From NCBI RefSeq assembly GCF_001949145.1, contig NW_019091486.1, positions 180,006 through 241,695 on the forward strand: a stretch of 61,690 nt of DNA, read 5' to 3'. The translations under genes were made by a program, and so were the position numbers. Under the pieces are notes generated by a model. It saw only the letters and a program-made list of their open reading frames with translations, was not told where the DNA came from and made no database searches. The DNA comes from Acanthaster planci (lineage: Eukaryota; Echinodermata; Asteroidea; Valvatida; Acanthasteridae). This document shows positions 1 through 10,807 of the stretch, piece by piece (positions within the stretch are counted from its first letter, which is position 1; every line of letters begins with the position of its first letter).

Positions 1-14
1 ACAGAGACAGAGAC

Positions 15-65
<51 letters not shown>

Positions 66-93
66 CAGAGAGAGAGACAGAGAGAGAGAGAGA
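1..93. repeat. AG/ACAG-rich microsatellite
   Basis: Purine-rich low-complexity tract of alternating ACAGAG and AGAG units from the window edge to about base 93. It probably lies in the intron between exons 2 and 3 of the first family copy, because the next exon starts at 224. Confidence 0.9.
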
Positions 94-223
94 GGTATTG
101 AAAGTATGAAACATTTTGGTGGTCGAAAATAATCAGTAATGCGCCGTGCACATCTGTTGTAAATAACATTGAAAGATCCCATCAGGTCTCCATTTTTACA
201 AAACACTGTCATATTTCCTTCAG

Positions 224-3113
224 GGCAAGGCGGACGCCCTCTGTACCAACATGAACCAGGGCGCGCCGTGGCCGTACTGCACCGTCAAGTCCTGGCCGTC
301 TGCAGGAGACTTGTACATCAAAGGTCGCACGGGGCCCGTGGCGGCGGTGAGTTTCAGCTTGGATGCGGAGCGACTCAGGATGGTGAGTATAATATCTGGC
401 GAAAGGTTTCCATGGTGGGATTCAACATGAGTGGCGAGTGTGGCTTAGAAGAAGGGTGTAGCCAACCCAGCCATGGTAGAGCCTGTCCGATAAAGACACA
501 AACAGTGCAAACCGTTTGATCCCCGTGAAGTTCACGGCAAATGATTGGCAGCTTAGGGTGCAAATGATTTCCCCTAAAAACGACTGCCTGAAAATCATAA
601 ATTTAAAGACAAAATTAATAAAAAAGAACATAGTAAACGGTAAACTTGCCCTTATTTACGCGTGCATTTTTGCGGGAAATCAAGCGCACCCAAAGACGCC
701 AGGTAGTTTTTTTTTTACTTATTAATTTATTTTCTTTTTCTTTCTGTAACTGAACGACTTGCTTTTTACAGTGAAGGATTCATATAACCGAGTTGATAGA
801 TCTCGGAACAGAATTTTTCAACTTTATTAAAAAGTCTCCCTTACTCACACAGATGTGACAGTCCCGACAAAAAACCAAATCCATTTAGTGTTGAGTTCAA
901 TGTTCAACATAAATTAGGCAATTTTCCTTGAGATGCGCCATTGAAAACCTGAGTGATAAGGGACGTTGTGTTGAGAATTTTGACAATTTGCCCAACGTTT
1001 CGGGTGTTGTCAAAACTCGTATCTGAGACAGTTTCAAGCACGGCTTTTATATCAAAATATAAAAGTTAATAGAGGTTCCATCTCGGCTGACATATTATCC
1101 GTCCAATTCCGTTTGTTTGTAATTTGTGACAGGGAGTGTCTGCATCAGTCGGCCTGAAGAAACCTACCGCGACACAGTGGCTTCCTCCTGCCGATCGTCT
1201 GCCCCATGTGCTCCCGGGACTGAAGCTCAAAGAAGACAAGACGGTCAACCTGACCGAGGTCATCACGCTGATGGCCTCCGAGGCCGTGCCCAGGCTTCAA
1301 GAAGCCCATCTCAACTTCACCTTCTGCCCGAACCAATTCACCGGCTCGCAGTACACCATCACCGCCACGGTGATGGGCACGGACGGTGAAAGCTCCTGGG
1401 CCCAGTATCTCTGTGACAAGTATCCGTGTGAGGTATGCTGATTTATTACAAAATGTAGACAGAGAAAAAGAGAGGTTGTCGTTACGCCGGCACTAGGCTG
1501 GTGGAGCGGTAGCACGCAAGCATTACAACCGGTCATAGAATGGAATAAAAAGACTAGATTGGCAGTTCGTGTTCACGCATGGTCTTGCCTGGAGGGTTAC
1601 GTGTTAGAGGAAAGATGTGTACAAAAACACGCATCAAACGTGACGACTACAGGACGCAACTTAAACCGAAGGCGGCATTATCACCCCAAGTTAGCCCAAG
1701 AGCAGGGCGCCATGATTTTCTACACGTTGCCATGCAACGCGCACCCACACGAGATCACAAAGTGAGGTCCACGGTCTTCAATGCACAGGTTTTTTGGGGG
1801 GAGGTGATTCTTTTTGTTTGATTTCTTTTGTTTTTAATGACATTGTCGGACATCGGAGAGTGAATGAAACTATTATTTTTACTTGTTTGTGTGTAATATA
1901 GGGCTGCAAAGTAATTTGGGGCGGTGGGGATATTAATCCCTGGCACTATTTAGTACAATCTCGTTTCATAACAAGCCTGACACCGTTCAGTACATAGGTT
2001 CATACTTTTATGAATACTAACATAACTGAAGGAGGGGGCATGGATTCCCCGCCCCCCCCTTCGCCTCAGATCCCCAATAATGAAACGTTTAGTCATTGCA
2101 TTGGCCATCCCCGTATTCTCTGTTTTTGCTATTGTTTTAAACTTATGGTTACGTCATTTTTGATCAGCAGTTCCAATATCTCTGGTCTAGTTGCGACGAT
2201 TTTGATTTCTTGACTTATTATAACAACAAACTTGTTGGCCGACAGTAAACAAAACTATGGCTTGCCAGGAGTACATCTATAAAAAGAAAAAATATTACAA
2301 AGTAATCTCACGGAAGTATTTTGCGGGCAAAAGACTACCATTTAGCAACACTGCATAAATAAGTGTTCATTTTCACTAACTTCATGCAGAAAGTGTTCCC
2401 AACAAAGGGCCATTTTCTTTTCAAACTTTGGCCGCTCAGAGAAGTGGTTGGTGTTTATGAACAAAAGACACGGTGATATCACCTGACAGAGTAAACCAAA
2501 TGCTGACGTCCTTTTTCTGAGCAAAAATAACAAAATCTCGCTTTTGTTCCTTTCAGTTCAGTTAGATGACTCACGTAAACTCTAGAGGCAACATGTCCGC
2601 AAAGTGATTGATATTTCAATCCATTTGACCTTTTTTTTTGGCCCAATCCCCGAACAACTTTCTTTCAGGCATCCAAAAACATGCATGTATTAGCACTGCC
2701 ATCGCTTGTTTACTTTTATTTATCTTTCGGGCCTGGACAGAACCTCATCGAGATCACGCCCCCGTTTCCGACAGTTTTGCGTCACACTGAGCCATGACGA
2801 CCATTGTGTGCCTTCAAAAAATATCAGCATCGACGACGCTACTCTATATAATTGCGCTTAAATGATGACTTGTTTTCAATTCTTTTCTCTCCTTTCTTGA
2901 AAAAAAAAATACTAATCGTCTGCATAGCTGAGTCATCCCACCAACATCGTCGCTTTTAACGGCAGACAGCTACCCAGCAACACCGTGATTACCGCAGGAG
3001 GGCAGTGGACGCAGATGTACGCCCTCGTTGTTTGCTGGGGTGGGCCTTACGACAACAAGACTGGCCTGTACACGGGCCATTTCCAGTTCAATGCGGTTGC
3101 AAACCGCCAGTAG
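224..3113 (+). CDS. Secreted two-domain family protein, copy 1 (5' partial)
   Basis: Three exons of a five-exon gene are present, all in phase 0: 224-382, 1133-1432 and 2928-3113 (stop TAG). Exons 1 (signal peptide) and 2 lie left of the window, judging from copies 2 and 3. Exon 3 encodes GKADALCTNMNQGAPW and a YCTVKSWPS motif. Exon 4 encodes LNFTFCPN with an N-glycosylation sequon and YLCDKYPCE. Exon 5 encodes WTQMYALVVCWGGPYD and ends FQFNAVANRQ. Acceptors (cttcag, gacag, catag) and donors (gtgagt, gtatgc) are good. I do not recognise the family. Reading frames are open and cysteines match copy 3, so this copy looks functional. Exon 3 is 42 bp shorter than in copy 3 because a more upstream donor appears to be used. 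Confidence 0.8.
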
Positions 3114-6100
3114 TGAAAACAGACATTCCGACGCCGATAAAGCTAACAAGACGCTGAACGACACCACCTTTATCAAGTTATATTCATTAGTATTTCGAAT
3201 ATGATTTGGAGGACACAATTTTGAACGACTCGCTGGGATTGTTAAACGAAAACCTTTTACTGTAATTACTGCAAGTGATTTTTAGTTCTGTCGGAAGTGT
3301 TTTTAATCACTTCCGTTTCCTCGTAACTAATTAACAGAATTCTTTGAAACCTATGACTCCTTTGAAATCAAAACTAAAACAAAGGTATGCAAGGAAGTTA
3401 CATTTCCTTTTATCGAATGGCACGGGAGACGTTTAAGACGCTTGATTGCTGCACGAGATAGTGTTGGCCAGTTTTACATTGTAGTACCCTTCCAACTTCC
3501 GTGTCTTTGAGACAGAAACATTGGACAGCCGATCATAAACATGCATTCATTTCGTGCTGGTCTTACCACACCAGTCTAAAACAGCGTGTTTCGGTCTGAG
3601 CATGTGCACCTTAGTTCGAGCACACGACAGTAACACGGTCACGTGAGACCGTTTTGTTTTACCCCCAACAAGCATCTGGACGTCTCCCACTGCTAAACAA
3701 AGAGATCGGAGTGAGATTATCATGAAACGCACTTTGACAAAATGTAATTAATTCAGGAAAACTAATAATCAAACTCTTGCACAACGTCGTAAAGGTCTTC
3801 GTTTTTTTTTTTCCTTTTTCATTTCGATATTTCATTTACTCAGAATTTCAGTTCCCCAGTTACCTTTATGGCTCTGTGCCTGCGGCATATTATTTTTAAT
3901 TTCCTCATTTTGCTCAATGCGAAAGAATTAAGCGATTAGTGAGCGCCTATCAATTGGAGCGATGGCCTTTACTTGGTCGAGCTATAGTTTTTAATCGACA
4001 ACCTCGACCTTCCGGGTGCTTTTTATTAACCTACAGTTTTGCGCTTCATTGGTAACTTCCATGTGCATCTGCTTCTGAAAAGTTATTGCACAGAAAACAC
4101 CTCAAAAGAAAAGGCAGGTCACCAGCCAAAATCCAATATTGTGTGTATACTAAATTGCTACCTGGCTAAGTTTGGTAATCTTTTAAAGTTGTTTTGCATT
4201 TAATTTTTCTTGTTTGGCAGTTTTGGGTCTGCGTAAACTCAATTGTGTGTTCGTCTTGGAAGCCTGATTAAGTAACAATGAGATAAGAGGCTACGGCCAT
4301 GTCTGAAACGTGCTACTGACAAAAAAAGAACCCCTGGTATTGGTCTATTGAATGCGCATCTCTTCGAAACTCCAGAGGACCTAGCTCTAAACAATAGATT
4401 CGTATGCAGCCAAAACCAGTGAGCCGTATAGACATTTTCACTGATAAATTCATAATTATGCACGCATGCTCACAGCTTTTTTTTTCTGAGGAAAATCCAT
4501 TTAATCGTTTTTGCTATTAGTTTCTAATCTAAGCCAGATTTTTAGTAGCCTACTACAGCCTAGACTTTACTATCTTGAATTGTCCTGTGCGCACGAGATT
4601 GCTGTAACTAACCTGGTCTCCCTTTGTGCTGTTTTATAGCAAAAACGATTTAATGGAGTTTTCTGAAGAAAAAAATAAACAAAGAAAGGAATCCTGGGAG
4701 AAAATTATCAAAATCGTACCCCTGTACGTTTTTAATGGCCCGCTCGCATTTCTTGCCGCAAAGGCCGTGTGTGCTCAAGCGTGCATAATTATGAATTTAT
4801 TAGTGAAAAAATCTAATAGAAGCCATTATTCTGGTGGTACTGCGGTTCAGCAGCCGGTTATTTTTTTATTTGTTTTTTTACCATCGTATGACGTTATTTC
4901 AAAAAGCGACCCGCGCTCCAATCTCAAGATGGATGCGTTAGTCGGGTGTCACACGCTGTCGTGGCGTCTCCGCAGACCAGCCTGAAAATGAAAGCTTCCC
5001 TCAGACAAGGCCCACAATTCTCTGTGATCACTGTCAGTTTCTACCTCTCTACCAAAACTCTTCCCTACTGCTGCAGCTATGGAATTATAAGAACTTAATT
5101 GTCATAAATGAAAACAAAAACCATTTTACGCAGACGGTTCCAAATATATGTCAATGCAAACGAACTTGGTTATCTGTGTGTATTTATTCATTGTCCCTTT
5201 TGTGTTTGCATTACGGGCAGTTGCTAAATTTTCTTGGACATCTTTAGAATAATGTCAACGAACCTGTCATCTGTTGCAAAGCCAAGGGGTGGTTTTAAGA
5301 AAAATCAGTGTGCGACGATTGTCGAGCTGTTTAAATTCTGTAACCTAGCCGCTTTTGATGTTATAGTAAACTTAATTTAGCGAGAAATGAAAACTGGTTT
5401 TCTACATGACTAGACAAATGATTTTGCAATTCAGATTGATGAGACGGATCTTCAAAAAACCCATAAATACTGGAAAGAGAGTTGATGATACGTGCCCGAA
5501 CCGAACATCAGGAACATCAGGTCTCTTGCAAGCCTGGTATGTTAACAACAGTAGGTGGTCGGATCGGGTCTCAACCTTGGTGCTGCTTTGAAGTTACCGA
5601 AACCATATAACCTTGGCACTGATCGGAATCCTTTCAGGAATCTCTGCTGCTATTCACGTCCTTGCTGGGCTCGTTCGGGGGTTCTCAAAAGGCATTTCAA
5701 CAGTCATTTTCCAACTACTAAACCATTATAAGCAGCGTGAAGTAAGCAGTTCTCATGGACTGGGAGCGGACGTCAAATGAAACTGTACAGTGCATTTGTT
5801 GTACAGTGAAGCCTGTCCGTTCATGGAAAAACAAGTAATTGTTACTTAAGGCGAAACCATGTATGACATAAGTTACTGGAATTAGTTTAATTACAGGTTG
5901 CTGAATCAGGTGCGTCCGTGAACATTGGTACTTAAAGCTTTTCTAAGTCAGCATGCGACATTTTGCTTGGAGATTTTACGGTAAAGCACCTCCGTCAGTA
6001 TTTGTTGCAACCTAATAGCCCCATGACTCGTGGTTAGCCTTGACCGAAGTCTGTATTGATTTGCTTGTTTTGTTTCTGTTAGCGAGCGGGCGACCGTGGC

Positions 6101-6590
6101 CGCTATTTTACCCCCCCCCCCTTGTTTTTATCTAGCCCGTATGCACCCCACCCCCCAAAAGAGAGAAGTTGTGCGCTGTATCAGTTCCCAGTTTAAGGCC
6201 GAGCGGGATGGCCCATGAACAGTAGGGGTTCACTTGCTAACACGAGCCTTAAGAGAAAAGCGCGAACGGAAAGCAGGGACCAGATGATGCAAGTATAGAC
6301 TAATCCGATTAGACGTCTTAACTGGGGTGGCCCAGCGTTCACACGCACATTCTTCAGCTTTTTTTATCGACGCCATAGAATATTTGGCCATTTGCCATGT
6401 ACATGTCGATGGTAATCTTAAATTTATAGCAATAAGATTCAAAACAGTTATGCAGATTGATTGTCGCCAAAACGCAGACTTAACATCATTTGTCAACTTT
6501 GACACGTTTTGCAAATATTCCAACTCTTTCCCTACAGCAGAAGGTTCACTGACAGCCGCACCATTTTCAGCTGGTGGTTCCCAACCACTG
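3114..6590. other. Intergenic stretch, no gene seen
   Basis: About 3.5 kb between the stop of copy 1 and the conserved 5' flank of copy 2. Open frames here are short and lack splice-site support or recognisable domains. A poly-C run lies near 6110-6121. No clear poly(A) signal was found close to the copy 1 stop. Confidence 0.6.
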
Positions 6591-6800
6591 TACTTCAGCG
6601 GGAATTTCCGCGTACGGTTCTGGAAACTCACGACCCCGCGTTGCGCAACGACGGAACATCCCAAGCCACTTTGCTCACAATGCCTTTCTGTCACTATAAG
6701 GAAGAATAGTCGTTTCAAAGATCAAACAGGAAATCCAGGGTACTGCTGTAAACCTGCGAGAGTTTTCGTTATAGAGCGCCAGTGCGGTTGGCTGTGAGGC
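6591..6800 (+). promoter_or_regulatory. Conserved 5' flank of copy 2, with kappaB-type site
   Basis: This block resembles 16460-16620 upstream of copy 3. Shared stretches include GGGAATTTCCG followed by GTTCTGGAA, TTGCGCAA, and AGGAAATCCAGGGTA. GGGAATTTCC at 6600-6609 is a perfect match to the Rel/NF-kB consensus GGGRNNYYCC, about 505 bp before the start codon. The block was presumably duplicated with the gene. Whether it acts as a promoter is inference. Confidence 0.5.
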
Positions 6801-6894
6801 AGTTTGCGGGAAGATTTCATGAAGTGAGTACGCTGTGTCGTGTCCCCGTTTACTGTGCATTTTTGCTATCACCCCCCAATAAAACTACAACAAG

Positions 6895-6895
<1 letters not shown>

Positions 6896-6932
<37 letters not shown>

Positions 6933-6977
6933 AACACCCTGTTAAATCCTCTGACAAACAAACAAACAAACAAACGA
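6896..6977. repeat. (CAA)n and (CAAA)n microsatellites
   Basis: A CAA trinucleotide run at about 6896-6932 is followed by a short CAAA run at about 6955-6977. Together they lie 130-210 bp upstream of the copy 2 start codon, inside its putative promoter or 5' leader. Confidence 0.9.
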
Positions 6978-9900
6978 AATGAATAAACCTTTATCTGCAA
7001 CTACCCTTTTAAAAACACAGGCAGTCCTTTTACGAGAACTACGGTCTCTGCTTGCATACACATAGACCGCACGTCGCTTCGATTTCGAAGGCAGGGGCTT
7101 CACCATGCGGCAAGCTATGAGGCTCCCGATATATGTTGCGACGCTTCTCACTGTCGGTAAGTGAAACAAAATAGTGTAAGTTCGTACCTATGGGTGTCAC
7201 GAGTGGGACAAAGACGGGGGACAGGTGAAAGGTATGCAGGAATGAAAGACAAGGGAATTAACAGGGAAGAATAGGAGGAATTAAGGTTATGAAAAAGTCT
7301 CGCTTCACTCCAATTTGTCGGCGAGATGATGCTCTAGGGAAATATACTGTTCAGCAAGAATCAGTCCGTTTTGTATCCGTATTTTTTTCTGCTTTTCATT
7401 CCTGATCAGTTTCATAAACGGTCGTACAGAACTCCTGCCACCGATACTCTGCAATGTCTTTGCGCGCACATTGTGTGTGCATTAACGATAGGCTAACAAG
7501 GATGGAATGATTGCTGTTCCGTTTGAGACGATCGATGCTCTAGCTCCTGCTGGCGCATGTGGTCTAAACTGACGTAAAAAATAAAAGAAACAAGATAAGA
7601 GTTTGTGTAAGGTAAATGTAAGTTACTCATGACTGTTTAAAGTGGGCACTATGTTTTTATGTGCATATACCTTGTTTCCTAATTCACATAGTTTCTGCCA
7701 TTGACATCCCCGTGTTTACCAACTTCGTGACGACTGAGGTCGCCACAATTTCGCACAGCTCAACAGTAAAGTTGATCGGTTACCTGTGCGGCCAAGCCCG
7801 GGGGAACCATGTGAACGTCTCATTGGAGCTACCCCACAACCCTGACTGGAATCCATCATTGGGGGTTCTGTATTACTATGTCGTGGATTCACCCAGTAAG
7901 GTAAGTGGCTGCTAACCTGGGCAGTAGACGTAACATGGGCATACGCAGTTTGCAGTAGATGTTTTTTTTTATAGGTATTATCTAAATTAAATTGAACTCC
8001 CGAGATCAAACCCAAGCGACTGGCGTCTGCCTATCGCGATAGAGTGAACCGAGCCCCGGATCCTGACAGTAACCCCAGTTTGACCCCCCAAAAAAATTCT
8101 TAAAGGAACCATGTAATGTATTTACTTAGAATCTTTTTTGGTGTGTATTTGCTCTTTTCCATTATGTAAATCTTGTTTGAGAAAGATACCTTTAGACCAG
8201 TTTTAGCTTGTGCACCGCAGCGGTGGCTCTCTGTTGGGTGGCAAGTGAGGGCGCTTTTCATGCCATGCTTACAAGTGTGGCGAACGTAGTCCGTGCTACG
8301 ATCCTAGGATACTAACGTACTTATAACATGCCATGTTTTGTGGGCAAGACCTAGCAAGGCCCTTTTATAGGTAACGGTGGGTAGTTGGGTCGTGTGACTT
8401 TTAGACATCCAAAACTTACCAAACCTGTGCAGACAAGTGAGGGCACATTTGCCAGTTGACAGGTATTCATGCTCAGATTGTGAACTCCAATATCGCTCAG
8501 TGAAAACATTCTGCAGAAAAGGTTCTTCACTGGCTTATTGCCATATATACTTACACAACGATATTTTGCTAAAAGAAATAAATCTAGATGTTGTCTATGC
8601 ACAAACCAGTAAAGCGTTGAGGTTCAGCGCTTTTGATGACATCATAGTTTTGGACAGGAATATGCAATAGCCATTAGCATAAAAAAGAGAAGCTCAAAAA
8701 TCTGGGTTAAATTAGTCAAGCAGTAATTCTGATTAATTGAAACCGAGAGTTGTAATTTCAAGGCTTTTAGAAAAAATGATAAAATATTTCCATACATTGT
8801 CCCTTTAGGCAAAATAAAATGTGCCTCCTCTGCAAACCCTGAACATATCTACCCACAATGTGCCGATTTATTTACATATGTGCAACTGATTTTGATGTGC
8901 AATGGGTTCAGGCCAAAAAGTATCTGTTAAACCCGAATATAAGGCATGTTGTTGATTCACTTACAAAATATCTGCAGGGTGAGGCGGACGCCCTCTGCAC
9001 CAACCTTCACCAGGGTGTGCCAGGGCCCTCCTGCAATGTGAAATCGTGGCCGTCTGTGGGTGATTTGTACATCACTGTTCACAGTGGACTTGCAGATGCG
9101 GTGGCATTCAGTGTTATTGGCACGAGTTACACAAAACGTGAGGTGAATCCAGGCGTTGGTGGAGAGCGAACCAGGAAGGTGAGGGTCTTGAGGGCGTGGG
9201 GCGTACAATTATTTCTTTTTTCTCTCTCACATTTTCACGAGTAAGGGGAAACTGCAAAAGGGGTTGAGATGTTCACTTATGAGAGTCAAAGTATACATTC
9301 GCCGTACAGTGTTGGCTCTTCTGTTTAAAACTGGACATGACATCGTTTGACGCACTTTGTTGCAATCAAGACTATTATTAACACATCACCCAAGATGTCC
9401 ACAAAGAATTCCTCAGATTCCAGTGAATCAATTACACCACCACAGAGCGGGGGATGTTCTCCCGTCTCATATCTTGCTTCATATGGTAAATTCCTTGATC
9501 ATTAGTGGCACCGAACGAATTTGTTTGTTTACTGCAAGTGACCTTTGGTCATTTTGTTTCTTATTATCTTGGTATAATTGATCCTTATTAGTCATTTATG
9601 TATTTTTCTCGTTTTTACTTTCTTTTGGGAATTCTGCAAAATATTACAACCTATTATTTTGAAACAGCAGAAAAATCAATACCAACTAAAACAGCGATCT
9701 TGAGGGCTCAAACAGGAAATTATCTCACGGAGAAGCCCGGAATAATCAATATTAGTTAACTTTATGTAACTTTCAAACAAAGACGGTTCAATCCTAGCAG
9801 AATACATTTCAAAGGCTGAAATTAATAATCAAAGTAAATTTAAAACAAGAAATCGAGGTTGATCTCATGTGCCCAACACCCTGAAAGAATGTCATTTCCT

Positions 9901-10156
9901 TGTCTTTGGTAAAGGCCACAAGCCATGGGCACGTGTAACCGTTCCTATGGAAATCTCTCTAACGATAACACTGTAACAAAAACAGGTGTTTTCGCCACTG
10001 AAGCCGCCCACAGCTAATCGTGTGCCGAGATTGCCTCCTGGACAAGAGACCAAAGAAGGCCAGGTCATTTACCTGGCAGAGTTCGTCACACTGATGGGCC
10101 CGCAAGCCATACCCCGGCTTCAGAAGGCCCATCTCAACTTCACCTTTTGTCCGACC

Positions 10157-10167
10157 CCACGGATGGG
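10157..10167 (+). other. Frameshift site in exon 4 of copy 2
   Basis: Between the conserved CCG ACC CC and TCG triplets, copies 1 and 3 have nine bases and copy 2 has eight. Past this point the matching residues (RYVIEARV, WSQCICDKYPFE) continue in the next frame up to the donor at 10255. Confidence 0.8.
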
Positions 10168-10617
10168 TCGCGGTACGTCATCGAGGCCAGGGTCATTAGT
10201 ATGGACATGAAAAGTACTTGGAGCCAGTGCATCTGTGACAAATACCCGTTTGAGGTAAGTTTTCCCCCTTATCTTTCCAAGCCGCAGAAATCACGCGGTT
10301 TCGCATGAGTCCGAGTGTGTGGATAGCACACAGTGACTGAAAATATTTGAACCCAAACTTTGAGATTCTCTTTTATTCTGTTTCCATACCCCCACAGTCT
10401 GGTTATCTATTCTACTTTAAGACTTAATTTACAAAATCATCAATTGAAGATTTTTGTGTTTGGCGACACTTCTCTTGAATGGTGTCACATACAATACAGA
10501 CCAATAAATCCTTATATGACGGAGCAATGTGCGGGCCTTTTGCGTATTTCAAACGGTCTTGCATCGTCTGTTTTTGCGTTTACAACCAAAATACTTTTCC
10601 CCCATCTTTTTAAATAA

Positions 10618-10626
10618 TCGGTTGAG
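10618..10626 (+). other. Lost splice acceptor before exon 5 of copy 2
   Basis: The homologous boundary reads CATAG|CTGAG in copy 1 and TTTAG|CTGAG in copy 3, but TCGG|TTGAG here. The nearest AG is inside the exon at 10625-10626; using it would remove five bases and change the frame. Confidence 0.75.
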
Positions 10627-10807
10627 TCATCCTGAGAACATCATCGGTTGTAACAACACACCGCTACCCATCAACACCGTGGTTACCGCATGGGGGCAAT
10701 GGAAGCAGTTGTACGCCCTCGTTGTCTGCTTCGATGGGCCTTATGATCCCAAGTCTCATTCCTACGTTGGCCAATTCGAATTTACCGCGGTGGCAATCAA
10801 AGTGTAA

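Larger units (their letters stand above)
7105..10807 (+). pseudogene. Secreted two-domain family protein, copy 2 (likely pseudogene)
   Basis: Exons are 7105-7156 (signal peptide MRQAMRLPIYVATLLTV, ends phase 1), 7692-7900, 8978-9178, 9986-10254 and 10622-10807 (stop TAA). The same intron positions and phases are seen in copy 3. Two lesions are visible. Exon 4 has one base fewer than copies 1 and 3 between 10157 and 10167, which puts a TGA in frame at about 10208. The exon 5 boundary reads GG at 10620-10621 where copies 1 and 3 have the acceptor AG. Exon 3 is also more diverged: the APW-type motif of the other copies reads VPGPSC. Homology of both halves persists beyond the frameshift, so decay is recent. 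A sequencing error could explain one lesion, but less easily both. Confidence 0.75.

Noticed and set aside
6230-6797. Overlapping open frames of 156-162 codons on both strands
   Set aside because: They lie in the conserved 5' flank of copy 2, have no splice or domain support, and the counterpart at copy 3 is not open in the same way.
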